From positions 1,854,906 through 1,918,905 of the forward strand of contig CP053165.1 of assembly GCA_014607495.2 (NCBI GenBank): a DNA stretch of 64,000 bases, written 5' to 3'. Positions 44,198 through 54,451 of the stretch are shown piece by piece; position 1 is the first letter of the stretch; each line of letters opens with the position of its first letter. Under the pieces are notes generated by a model, which was not told where the DNA came from, ran no database searches, and saw nothing but the letters and a program-made list of their open reading frames with translations. This DNA is from Carposina sasakii (lineage: Eukaryota > Arthropoda > Insecta > Lepidoptera > Carposinidae). The position numbers and the translations under genes were made by a program.

Positions 44198-44457
44198 CAG
44201 GGTGTAACAGGAAGGGTATGTTAAGCGAAAAACTATGTAAATAGCCCACTATAGAGATCCTATTTCCAAAATTTGAGAGTCGAAATCACATTTTTATTTT
44301 TCAAGATTGTATGGACATTCCAGAGTAGTTTCGGAATTCTTCATACTATCTGGAAAAATAAAAATGTGAATTTGAGTCTGAAATTTTGGAAATAGGATCT
44401 CTATAGTAGGCTATTTACATAGCTTTTCGCTTAACATACCCTTTCTGTTACACCCTG
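44198..44457. mobile_element. Family M foldback MITE, copy 4
   Basis: 260 bp, CAGGGTGTAACAGGAAGG to CTTTCTGTTACACCCTG, TA on both sides, arms pairing nearly throughout. Confidence 0.9.
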
Positions 44458-44740
44458 TATAGTCCAACGTTCTTATAAAGTATATGAACAAATATGATGA
44501 AATAATTTCGTCAAAATAAATATACAGTATGGCTACTCGCTTTGTTCAATGTATATCAATTAATACGTAATATCCTTCCCTAATAATATAGACATCAGCA
44601 CCTTCGATATCCAATAACTAATAATATCGGACGGACGTATTTCATTACTCACTTCCGGGTTGTTATTAGGCTAGCAAAGCTATAACAATCGACGGCCTAC
44701 TATCGTTATAGCTTACGATCGACAACAATTTGGACAACAA
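44458..44740. other. AT-rich, no gene seen
   Basis: No feature recognised. Confidence 0.4.
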
Positions 44741-44944
44741 TACAGTAGAGCCTCGATAATCCGTACTCAGGCTAATCCGAACGTCGCTATAATCCGAACT
44801 GCATACCCCACCCCACTTCCTCGCCTTCGCCTCACTGCTATGTTGTTTATTAATTAGTCTGCAGTTACGACTGCCACGTTGCGCGTCCATTCCACGTTTT
44901 TCTGCTCTGTACTCGTGCGCGGCGTGTTTTTTGAGGTTATAAAG

Positions 44945-46531
44945 ATGGTTCCAACACCAAAACGCAAACATAAAACTTTGACTATAGCCGAAAAGTGCAC
45001 CATACTAGACAGTTTAAAGGACGGAGTGTCGGCAACTTCTCTTGCTTGTAAGTATGGCGTTGGAAAATCAACAATTACAGACCTCAAGAAAAATGAGCAA
45101 AAATTGAGATCTTTTATAGCTAAAACTGAGAAAGGACCAGGGTTCAGAAAAACTCTAAAATTACCAGAGAATCCAATGCTAGAAGAAGCACTGTTCACAT
45201 GGTTTTTAGAACAAAGACGACGCCACATTCCATTGTCTGGTGAGGTCGTAATGGAAAAAGCGAGATTCTTCCATAAAAAACTAACAGGTTCGGATTTTTC
45301 TGCAAGTAGAGGATGGCTTGATAATTTTAAAAAACGTCATGGCATACGTCAGCTGAAAGTGTCAGGTGAGAAAGTCTCTAGCAATACGGAAGCTGTTCAA
45401 CCATTCCAAGAAAAATTCCTAAACGAGATAAAAGAAAAGAACCTTTGCCCTGAACAAATTTACAATGCCGACGAATCAGGATTGTTTTGGAAGGTTCTGC
45501 CGGACAAAACTTTAGCCTCTTCTGCTGAAACTAGCGCTCCTGGGTCGAAAGTGTCTAAAGAGCGAATAACTTTTATGCCTTGCGCAAACTCTACAGGGAA
45601 TCACAAATTACCATTGCTAGTTGTGGGGAAGGCAAAAAAGCCAAGATCTTTTGGATCTGTAAAATTACCAGTGCATTATGAAGGGCAGAGGCGTGCTTGG
45701 GTAACCAGAGATATTTTTCTCGAGTGGTTTAGAGGCCATTTTGTTCCTGAAGTCAAACGCCATTTAAAAAAAATGGGACTGCCACAAAAAGCATTGCTAC
45801 TCTTAGACAATGCCCCTGGACATCCAAATGCTGAAGATTTGACAACAGAAGACGGCAACTTCTCTGTACTGTACATGCCTCCAAATTGTACGCCTTTGAT
45901 CCAACCTATGGATCAAAACGTAATCCAAAATGTCAAGATAAATTACAAAAAGAAACTCCTGATTCAAATGTTCGTGCAGCAAGAAGCCGATGAGGCTTTA
46001 ACCTTGCATGATGTTATAAAAAGCGTCACAATTAAAGACGCCATTTTTTCGCTAGCGCAATGTTGGGATCATGTATCATCGTCTCTTATCGAAAAATCTT
46101 GGAAGCCTCTTTGGCCTGAAAAAATAAATTCAACAGAAGATAGATCAGAAGAAAATGATGACTTCGACGTAGAAGACGATCTCCCGCTCAGTCTTTTACG
46201 TAATCGTGGTTATACAGAAGAAACCATTTCCACTTTCTTGTCTATGAGTGAAGAGGAGAATTGCACAGATCCTATAACTGATGATGAGATCATAACCCAA
46301 ATAACGCAAGAGAATGACGAGTCTTTAGCTGAAGATTATTTTGCTTCAAATGTCAAGAAAATTACTCATTCACAAGCCATATCATCTTTGAACACTTGCT
46401 TGGAGTGGGCTGAAGAAAATGACCTGTCCTTATCGGAAAAGATGATGCTACGTAACTTGAGGGACAAAGCTTTTTTCTGGTCCATCAACAGGACTCGCCA
46501 AACTAAAATAGATCAGTTTATGACTAAATAG
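44945..46531 (+). CDS. Tigger/pogo transposase, 528 aa
   Basis: A nuclear DDD transposase that binds the element ends and does cut-and-paste at TA. ATG 44945 starts MVPTPKRKHKTLTIAEK; the frame is open 22 codons upstream without ATG. Residues 10-55 form a psq/CENP-B-type helix-turn-helix (CKYGVGKSTITDLK). Residues 75-140 are a second CENP-B-type DNA-binding half (ASRGWLDNFKKRHGI). The DDE_1 domain has catalytic D176 (IYNADESG), D288 (LLLLDNAPGH) and D323 (IQPMDQNVI), with 34 residues between the last two. An acidic segment follows (395-412), and the tail QTKIDQFM (519-526) resembles a PCNA-interacting box. Length is usual for Tigger/JRK-like proteins. TIRs and the TA duplication argue against a domesticated host gene. 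Confidence 0.93.
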   Translation: MVPTPKRKHKTLTIAEKCTILDSLKDGVSATSLACKYGVGKSTITDLKKNEQKLRSFIAKTEKGPGFRKTLKLPENPMLEEALFTWFLEQRRRHIPLSGEVVMEKARFFHKKLTGSDFSASRGWLDNFKKRHGIRQLKVSGEKVSSNTEAVQPFQEKFLNEIKEKNLCPEQIYNADESGLFWKVLPDKTLASSAETSAPGSKVSKERITFMPCANSTGNHKLPLLVVGKAKKPRSFGSVKLPVHYEGQRRAWVTRDIFLEWFRGHFVPEVKRHLKKMGLPQKALLLLDNAPGHPNAEDLTTEDGNFSVLYMPPNCTPLIQPMDQNVIQNVKINYKKKLLIQMFVQQEADEALTLHDVIKSVTIKDAIFSLAQCWDHVSSSLIEKSWKPLWPEKINSTEDRSEENDDFDVEDDLPLSLLRNRGYTEETISTFLSMSEEENCTDPITDDEIITQITQENDESLAEDYFASNVKKITHSQAISSLNTCLEWAEENDLSLSEKMMLRNLRDKAFFWSINRTRQTKIDQFMTK

Positions 46532-46585
46532 ACAATTTACACCTTACGTATTTTATGGTACCTAATTACATATTATGTAAATGTA

Positions 46586-46696
46586 CGGTAAGCAACGAGC
46601 CGGGCTTTTTATTTGCATTACGACTGTAGTCCTTACGCTGCTTGTAATAAGAGCGTTCCCAAGGTCAATATGTAAAGCCCAGCTCGTTGCTTACTG
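46586..46696. mobile_element. 111-bp MITE nested in the Tigger 3' region
   Basis: Ends CGGTAAGCAACGAGC and, inverted, CAGTAAGCAACGAGC; the arms match for 23 bp with two differences. TA lies at 46584-46585 and 46697-46698. The CAGT start and TA site resemble pogo-type ends. Confidence 0.8.
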
Positions 46697-46870
46697 TACC
46701 TCTTAAACTATGTATATAATTAAACACTATTTTAAGAATAAAAATGTTTTTTTTTCTCCTTACATACTATAATCCGAACGCTTCGTGAGTCCGAACAGGG
46801 GTTAGTTTTTGCTAGTTCGGATTATCAAGGCTCTACTGTATTTATTTACCTTTAAGCAAATAATTATATA

Positions 46871-47251
46871 CAGGATGTTTTTTTGTGGCCACCTTTAACG
46901 AAGGGTACGTATTCTATACATGAAATAAAGTAAGTTTATGCCAAAAAAAATGCTGGGTTTTTTTTTTTTTTTAATTTTTAAATTCCTTGATCGTGCGAAA
47001 TTTATAGTGTCTAGTGTTTATGTTAGTTTTTTTATAGACAGATATTAATTATTTTTTATTTTTTGTGAAAAAATCCTGCTACGCGCGTCTATGTGCATTT
47101 ATGCAGAAAAACGCAGTCTATTTACTCAACTTTGGACCCTAATATTTTGGAAACCAGACACTTCCCAGGTATGCTTCCATGGAGAAAAATGATCGTGATG
47201 ATGAGGAGATTCCGTAGTTTTCGGGAACGTTGACGACCAAAAATCACCCTG
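46871..47251 (+). mobile_element. Family A MITE, copy 7
   Basis: 381 bp, CAGGATGTTTTTTTGTGG to AAAAATCACCCTG, TA on both sides. Confidence 0.92.
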
Positions 47252-47260
47252 TATACTTTA

Positions 47261-47628
47261 CAGCGGTGATAGCCCAGTGGTTAATACGTGCACCTTCCAA
47301 GCGGGAGGCGTAAGTTCAATCCCAGTCACGGGCCTGTACCAATGAATTTATTTCATGTACAGATTTTAATGTTGCAAAATTGTCACTTAGCTCGTGCCTC
47401 GGAAAACACGTAAAACCGTTGGTCCTGCGCCTGATCTCTCTCCAGTCGAGTCGGCTTTCCGTCCCATCGGACTATGAGAGTAACGGAATAGAGAGTGCAT
47501 CTGTGTTTGCGCACACACTTGTGCACTATAATATCTCCTGCGTACCTGGCCAATCTCCGTAGAGATTGGTCGCCTTGGCCGAAATACGGTCGGAGATCAT
47601 CATCATCATTATCATATATATATTTTAA
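47261..47628 (+). mobile_element. tRNA-derived SINE2, full-length copy
   Basis: The head reads 'ggtgatagcccagtggttaa' (box A) and 'gtaagttcaatcccagtcac' (box B). A body of about 230 bp follows with 'ggactatgagagtaacggaa', then a (CAT)n tail. It starts nine bases after a family A copy. Confidence 0.8.
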
Positions 47629-47789
47629 CAAATAAGCCTACGTGGTGTCGAATCATAACTACTTATTTTATATTTGAAAAATACCTGATTGCGATTGGAT
47701 TTACCTACTACCCAGTGTCACTCTTACTAAGACTAAGATGAATCTAATGATACTTTTCAAGCTCAAATGTAACAAGCCGTTTAGGCTCT

Positions 47790-47898
47790 CCTCATCATCA
47801 TCATAATTTTAGCCCTGGGAAGTCCACTGCTAGACATAGACCTAATAGGCCCAATAACCTCCATACTGACCGGTCGGAAGCAGCCTGCATCCGACCGA
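47790..47898 (-). mobile_element. 109-bp retroposed repeat with 12-bp TSD
   Basis: CGTTTAGGCTCT is duplicated at 47778-47789 and 47899-47910. The insert begins 'cctcatcatcatcataattt', an inverted (ATG)n tail, and includes 'gtccactgctagacatag', a relative of family B. Confidence 0.85.
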
Positions 47899-47910
47899 CG
47901 TTTAGGCTCT

Positions 47911-48939
47911 AGAGTGTACGAAATAAATATAGGCACCTAAATACCGACGTCTTACGAGCTTTTCTTTCTCCTGATGAGTTTTTACTCTAATACGTCGATC
48001 GATACATGCATTGGAAAAACATAACCCGGCACAGTAGGGTAAAATCAAAGTGACCTTAAAACCCGTTTTTTTTTTCATTCTTACCGAACTCTAAAAACAA
48101 CAAAGAACACTCGTCTTAAAAAAGACTGTAAACACAAAACAGCCACAAAAGTAAGCCCAGTGACCAATCCGCTGACCTTATTATCTAGTACCATTGTACA
48201 TTTTGTCTGTACACTCACGAGCACAAATCTAATGACCGTCGCGCGACGTGTTTCATTAATCACCTCGCACGACTGTACCGGCTTAATCAACCTCTGTCGA
48301 CACTCGAAGACGTTTGTGCTGCGCTGGCTTATTCTGGAAGGGTTGCGTCGAATCGACAGCTTTTGTGTATAGACTAGGGTGAGGATTATCTGCGGTTTTA
48401 TTCTAGACGATGAAGCAGCGGATAAATTTAAATAAAGATATTACTTATAGATATTTCATATCGAAATGATATTCGATTCGATCTTAACACGTTAAATAGT
48501 TTTCAAGAATAAGGCAGTACACACTTAGCTGTAAAACTTAAGTTCTCGAGTGTACACGTTTAATCAACTACCGTGTAGAACAGAAGTGCTTGTTACAGGT
48601 GTGTTTTCGACTGTACGATACTTCAACTTTTTTGAGAATAAAATAAATAGAACATATGTCGCTGGAAATTTGAATGGAATTCTTTCTTTAGGCGAACTTG
48701 ATGGCAATGCTGGCTGATTATATACTTTTTCTTTCGCATTCGATTTTCGAACATTGGTTTGAAATGATATTACAATATATTACCACTGGCACGGTTGTTT
48801 ATTTTCCTAGCCGAACAAAGTTTCGGATATTAGATCCGGTTGCAAACCGGATGTAGGTATTCGGTATTCAGTCCGGACCTCCCAAATTAGATAACTGTAA
48901 TCCAAAGCTGAATAAACACATTTGTATATCTGAACATAT
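47911..48939. other. About 1 kb with no gene seen
   Basis: Two overlapping frames near 48081-48372 carry no recognisable motif. Confidence 0.4.
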
Positions 48940-49140
48940 ATACAAACACATGGCTGTGTTCCCGATATGCAGGATCATAAAGGAGATCTCACAGACACGG
49001 ACAGATGTAAATGATCACTGACAATATGCGAGCTCATTGCCTAAGACAATGTCCGAGTTCCATAGTCGACTCCTATGACATGCACGGGAACAGATGTAGC
49101 TCATGTGCTCTACTAAAACCCAGAACGGGCATTTAAAAAT
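48940..49140 (+). repeat. Family D repeat
   Basis: 'acatggctgtgttcccgata' through 'catgcacgggaacagatgta' to 'gctctactaaaaccc'. Confidence 0.6.
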
Positions 49141-49435
49141 AAACCCTTCCTTTAAAAAGGTATACAAGAAAACTTTCAAACAAAAGCCGAACGAAGTTGA
49201 AAGTTTGGTATACAATAGAACTGCTACGAACTTTCTACGAGTTCCGTAGCACGTCTACGGAAATCCGTAAAGAAGTTTGTTGTATTGTAACTCAATTTTA
49301 TAATACGACGAAAGGGAAATTATATGTTTTTAAGATGTTATGACATTATAATATAATCTTATTTACTTTGACAAAACCGGACTGCGTGACATTTTTCACT
49401 CAGTGTCACTCTCACTCAGTGACGTGATCTCACTA

Positions 49436-49670
49436 CTAAGACGAATAATTATACCGCTCAAGCTGAAATGCTATAGGCCATTTAGGCGAGAGCGTGTCCT
49501 CCACTGGCACCCAAGGGATGGGCAAAGATCAAGGGGCAGACCCTGTCGGCGCTGATGCGACGATATAGTGCAGGTGGCAGGTCACACTTGGATACGGATA
49601 GCACAAATTAGAACTGAGTGGCAGAGAATGGAGGAGGCCTTTACCCAAATATGGGTGCCTAATTAAATTA
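49436..49670 (+). pseudogene. LINE C-terminal fragment, second type
   Basis: 49530-49665 translates with one stop to 'RGRPCRR', 'DDIVQVAGHTWIRIAQIR' and 'TEWQRMEEAFTQIW', the conserved 'RGRP..RW...I...AG..W...A.DR..W' tail of insect endonuclease-reverse-transcriptases. Confidence 0.7.
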
Positions 49671-49869
49671 AATAAGAATATGTATATAATAATAATGATA
49701 AAATTGTTTATTGCACATTTAAACAGTGTACATGGGCGAACTTAATGCTATATAGCATTCTCTACCAGTTATATTAATAAATTAATAATTTCAATTAAAA
49801 TATGTAATTAAAATGTAATCAATATTCCAATTTTAAATATAATTGAATAAACATACTTAATAATAATTT

Positions 49870-50690
49870 TTAAGTGTGTTGTAAAGGGATGAAGATGAAT
49901 GTAAGTAAGACGAAAGTGATGGTTTTTTAAAAGGATTAGGTAATGGCGAATTGCAAAATAATGATTGGCGAAGAAAGATTGGAACAAGTGACTGAGTTCG
50001 TGTATCTGGGGACTTTGTTTACAAGGGATGGTAAGCATGACAATGATATTGCAAGGAGAGTGAATGCTGGGAATCGGCTGAAAGGGGCACTTAATTCTTT
50101 TATGAGTAGCCAGAAAGTGTCGCAAGCGGCACGGAGGTGTTCATGGAGGTGTTTTGGCGCCGATTCTTATGTATGGAAGTGAAAGTTGGGTATGGCAGAA
50201 ACCTAAACATCAAAGTCAAGTGAATGCAGTGGAAATGAGAGCATTGAGAAGTATGTGTGGAGTCACTTTGAAAGATAGGATAAAAAATGAGGTGATCAGA
50301 AAGAAGTGTGGTATAAATGAGGACGTGGTGACGAAGATTGAGAAGGGTATGTTGAGGTGGTTTGAGCATGTGGATAGGATGAGTGAAAGTAGACTGACAA
50401 AGAAAGTGTACAACGGAAGAGTGGATGGAAGGGTTGGAAGGGGAAGACCTCGCCGGACTTTCACCAATCAAATTGGTGAAATTCTAAAGAAAGGTCAGGT
50501 CAAGAGTACCCTAAACCGACGAGCGTGCATGAAGAATATCATGAAAGTAGATGAAGCGAAAGAGGTGTGTCAGGATCGTAGCAAATGGAGATCCGTGATC
50601 TTTGCCTACCCCTTCGGGGAAAGAGGCATGATTATTATGTATGTTTGTATGTATGTGTTGTACTAATTGGGAATAAATGGCTTTTTTATT
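49870..50690 (+). pseudogene. LINE reverse-transcriptase C-terminal half, frameshifted
   Basis: 49889-49940 gives 'MKMNVSKTKVMVF' then a stop. 49943-50145 gives 'TEFVYLGTLFTRDGKHDND' and 'IARRVNAGNRLKGAL'. A frameshift at about 50150 leads to 50154-50666, beginning 'APILMYGSESWVWQKPK' and ending 'CMKNIMKVDEAKEV', 'DRSKWRSVIFAYPFGE'. This is the region after the RT palm in a common lepidopteran endonuclease-reverse-transcriptase. No YADD or endonuclease is present, so it is 5'-truncated and dead. The fragments at 1-93 and 42546-42735 are the same family. Confidence 0.88.
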
Positions 50691-51290
50691 TTATTTTATT
50701 TTATTTAGGCTCTAGAACGTGCCAAAGAAATATACATTCAACGGTTTCATATAATTATGTCAGTATTAATTGTTGGTGTACTAGGACTAACCTTAAGTGT
50801 TCTTTGGTAATATCGCAAGTACATCTGAGGGCCATTAAAGGCTTTAGTTTTAACCAAACCCTTGACATACCAACTTTGCTTAAATTTAGATTTAGTAACG
50901 AAGTCCTGTGGCATTAGCGCTAGTGGGTTTATGACTCGCTGACGCTGGTTTATAGAAAAATTAGTTCCATCAAGATCCGCAGGTCTTCTTCAATAAAATA
51001 AGTTATTACACCCTAACCTCTCAAATTTACAAGATAAATTCAAATACACATTTGTATTCTCATTTTCCCGTCACGCAAAACGACACCCTCGACGACGGTA
51101 TAACAGTTGTATTTGCATAATCACTGCCTCTTGCCGCCGAAATAAATTCATTTCAATACCGTTATTACAAAGTCTATAATACTATGGAGGATTTGAGTTT
51201 ATCTCGTAATGAATTTGCAAACATTATTCTGTTATAATGCTGTTAACTTTTACAATTTAAATGATGAAATCTGTACGGCAGAAGGGAGGG
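50691..51290. other. No gene seen
   Basis: A (TTTTA)n stretch at 50685-50707, then AT-rich unassigned DNA. Confidence 0.4.
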
Positions 51291-51292
51291 GT

Positions 51293-51555
51293 CGCCCACC
51301 ACCGGGCCCTGTACCCTCCGCTGACCCTCGGATCTGCTGACTCACGAAAACACACTACTGTCGCAACGAGAAGCCAGATCCAAGCACCTAGCATACAACC
51401 ATAAATATACAGCTGCTAATCCGAAAACCAATTAAAATTGTTGTTTGCTTGGATCTGGCTTCTCGTTACGACTGTAGTGTCTTGTGTTCGTGACCATGAG
51501 TCGGCAGATCCGAGGGTCAGCAGAGGGTGTAGGGCCCGGTGGTGGGCGAGCCCTC
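51293..51555. repeat. Family E foldback: two arms of about 105 bp
   Basis: The left arm 51298-51404 ('gcccaccaccgggccctgta' to 'aagccagatccaagcacc') is the inverse of the right arm 51448-51548 ('gcttggatctggcttctcgt' to 'agggcccggtggtgggc'), with a loop of about 45 bp. Differences between the arms are few. Confidence 0.85.
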
Positions 51556-51788
51556 GATGGATTTGAACTTCCGAATAGTGACGCCTGATACAATTAAATA
51601 TTTAAACTCTGTTAATTTTTTTAAAATATTTATAACAGTAACTAGGTGCTTCCCGCGACTTTGTCCACGTGGACTACAGAATGTAGTCTATGTCCTTTTC
51701 CGTACTTCCAAATAGTTATATGTATGCAAAATTTCAAGATTGGTTGAGTAAATAAAGAATGAAGAGGTAACAAACAAACAATATTACT
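51556..51788 (+). repeat. Family E end and a family C variant
   Basis: 51572-51605 is the E terminus ('cgcctgatacaattaaatat'). 51638-51788 is a C-type copy ('cttcccgcgactttgtccac' to 'gaagaggtaacaaaca'). Confidence 0.55.
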
Positions 51789-51791
51789 ATA

Positions 51792-52115
51792 CAGGGTGTT
51801 TGTGACAGCCAGGCAAATATTGATATGGTAACTTCAGACCATGATTCTACAATGAAAACCAGTGAAAATTTTCGCAGAAAATTCCAAAATTTTCAGATTT
51901 AAAAAAAAAATTCAGAAAAAAATGTGTGGTTCGTTTAAGTAGGCCTTAAATAATGAGAAAAACAAAATTTTGACCTATGGATGATTTTTAATAAAAAGTT
52001 GCTCTTCAAAAAAGTTCTATTAACTGAAAAGAGAATCAAGTGATCCAAAAAACAGCAATGTATCACACAATATTCAATATACAATTGGGGCGGAAAGCAA
52101 AATGTTTTTTAAATT
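51792..52115 (+). mobile_element. Family L MITE, copy 3
   Basis: CAGGGTGTTTGTGACAGCC after TA, then 'gaaaattttcgcagaaaatt' as at 19977. Confidence 0.6.
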
Positions 52116-52338
52116 AATAAAATGTTTTTGTTCGCAGCAGAATGGATTTGTTTACTCGTAAATTTTCTCACGTTATCCATGCAGTCAATTCGATATATAC
52201 ACACATTTGCGTATTTTATAAAAATGTGTAACACAAAGCGAAGTTTTTTGTGACAGTTTAAAAATGTGAATATATTGTATCCGCTTATTGCACAGAAAAT
52301 CTCAATCTACTTATAATTTCTTCTAGAATAGGGTAAAC

Positions 52339-52608
52339 GTAGGGTAGCCGCGTGATGCCAGCAGAGTAAAGTTTGTACCAACTTTGCCTGCCCGTGGGTA
52401 TCGTACGAGGCGATTAAGGGTTTCCGGGAGGTGGGCAGCAGCGCCTCCCGTACCGACAATATAGTCCGAAAATCACACTGCGGTCACCAACCCGCCTGCC
52501 CAGCGTGGTGCCTATGGGCAAAACCCCCCTATGACAGTAGCCTTATGGTTTACCCTGGGGGAAGCCTACGTTCAGCAGTGGACTGCAATAGGCTGAAGAA
52601 GAAGAAGA
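52339..52608 (-). mobile_element. Family B retroposon, full copy
   Basis: From 'gtagccgcgtgatgccagca' to 'ctgaagaagaagaagaa' (inverse of a TTC-type tail). The 9-bp duplication AGGGTAAAC lies at 52330-52338 and 52609-52617. Confidence 0.85.
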
Positions 52609-52617
52609 AGGGTAAAC

Positions 52618-53608
52618 TTATTTTTGTAATTTTTAACAATATAAGCTACTGGCCGTTACTGCTCGTGTGACGATATCACAAAAGATCGTCAAAAGTTAAA
52701 AACTTCTTAAACAGCGTTTTATGACAGTTGACTATTTGGCTTAAAACATTATGTAGGGATTTTTGTATTAAAACATTAGATAAATAAATATGAGTATAAT
52801 ATCCAGGGGAAGGGAAGAAATCAAAGTAGCCTTTTTCATAAGCTATGTATTCAAATTCAACCTGCGAAAACATAATGTTAGTTGAAAAAAAAAATGTTCA
52901 TAAGAAAAAATACAATTGCGTGCTTTAAAAGAAATTTCTTCGAGCAAACTAGCTGGGAAAAAAATATAAAATGGTAGGTTTATGTATATCTTCAAAATCG
53001 ATAAGTCTGTCATTGGTTTTATTTATTTCTTACATTGGTCATAAATAAAAAAAAATGTCTTATTATTAACAAGTATAAATTTGTATAAAATGAAAAGCAA
53101 ACAAATAAATTGTTCTCTTAATAAAGAGCAGAAAAATAGAATATTCCCTTAATGAGTAATCCAGTAAATTTTTCTTTTAAATCTCAAGTTTTCTTAATTT
53201 CGTTTGATTTCCCAATGGCTTATCATTAACACTTGATTGCGCCTCAAAAAAGTTAATCAGGCATTAACAAAGTAGATCCTTTTGAAAGGCTTTTTAGAAG
53301 GAAAAAAAAACATTTTTTGTTGAAAATTCACCCTTCTCTTAGTAAGCTCTCGACGCGGTTCATGTGATTTCTTCTAATTAAATGGCACGAAAGGGAAGCC
53401 GAACCTCGGAAGGTTTGGCTTGGTTAACCAACATAATATAAAGTAGATAGCTCTATAAAGGTTCTAAAACAATGGCAAATGTTTTTATTGCGTCGAGTAA
53501 GAGTGTCGTAAAAGATAATTTAAAGGATCACAAATCTACAACCTTTTACACTTAGGGACTTTTCAGGATGGATTCGGGCTACGTTAAACTTGGAAGTACC
53601 TCGTACCT
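52618..53608. other. About 1 kb AT-rich, no gene seen
   Basis: No feature recognised. Confidence 0.4.
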
Positions 53609-53620
53609 AGAATAGGGTTT

Positions 53621-54180
53621 CTTCTTTAGCCTAATTGCAGTCCACTGCTGGACGTAGGCCTCCCCCAGGGCATGCACAAGGCTACTGCTACAGGGGGGTT
53701 ATGCCCATAGTCACTACGATGGGCGGGCGAGTTGGTGACCGCAGAGTGATTTTCGGACTATGTTGTCAGTACGGGAGGCGCTGCTGCCCACCTCCCGGAA
53801 ACCCTTTTCAAACAATATTCACGAGCCTAGGCCATATGTTTATTATTATTGTATTTACCTTTCTAGTTGTGCCTCTCGTAACTTATCTCGTGATCGCTCG
53901 TGATATCTGTTTCACTTAAATGTAGCGAGTTGGATTATTGGGCGGCGCGGCCGTAAGGATTTTAATGCATGTTTTGTGTGCGCCAGTCATAGTTGCATGT
54001 ATCAGTATTGTGCTACAATGTATAATTATTATTCTACCTTTTTAATACATGTGATGTTGGTGCGCCTAATCTTAATAAATTAATAAATTAAATTAATAAA
54101 TTAACCCTTAATTGCCTCGTACGATACCCGCGGGCAGGCAGGGGTGGTACAAACTCTAATTTGCTGGCACCACGCAGCTA
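53621..54180 (+). mobile_element. Family B retroposon split by a second insertion
   Basis: The 12-bp duplication AGAATAGGGTTT (53609-53620 and 54181-54192) still frames the whole unit. The B sequence stops at 53806 and resumes at 54103, completing to 'ggcaccacgcagcta'. Confidence 0.88.
53807..54102 (+). mobile_element. 296-bp insert with TAATAAAT tail
   Basis: AACCCTT is duplicated at 53800-53806 and 54103-54109, and the other B copies confirm the uninterrupted sequence. The insert ends in TAATAAAT-like repeats, suggesting a retroposon of a family not otherwise seen here. Confidence 0.8.
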
Positions 54181-54249
54181 AGAATAGGGTTTACTCGTAT
54201 TTCCATTCAATTTGGAAAAAGTGTACATTGTCATACATCGTCAATCACA

Positions 54250-54425
54250 CGCATCTCGTTCCGTGCATGTCGTTAGATTTGACCAAAGAGCTCAGTTGCA
54301 ATAAGTTAGCAATATGTGACTAATCTTATCTGGCCCCGCTATGCAAAACTAGATGTAGAAGTAGAAGTTTCGGCTACTCCGTTCTTGAGAACATATTTGT
54401 GAATAAACTTAATAGTTATGTGATT
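54250..54425 (-). repeat. Family D repeat
   Basis: 'tctcgttccgtgcatgtcgt' to 'gaacatatttgtg', order as in 20790-20975. Confidence 0.55.
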
Positions 54426-54451
54426 ACATATCAGTCACGCACATGATATTA

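Larger units (their letters stand above)
44743..46838 (+). mobile_element. Complete pogo/Tigger-like DNA transposon, 2,096 bp
   Basis: The ends CAGTAGAGCCTCGATAATCC and, inverted, CAGTAGAGCCTTGATAATCC differ at one base. TA is duplicated at 44741-44742 and 46839-46840. Subterminal AATCCGAAC motifs recur at both ends in direct and inverted orientation and are likely transposase-binding sites. One uninterrupted transposase gene fills the middle, and a small MITE has inserted into its 3' untranslated part. The intact ORF and well-kept ends suggest a young, possibly still active element. Confidence 0.93.

Noticed and set aside
44879..46531. Domesticated CENP-B/JRK-like host gene
   Set aside because: Terminal inverted repeats, TA duplication and all three catalytic Asp residues show a complete transposon.
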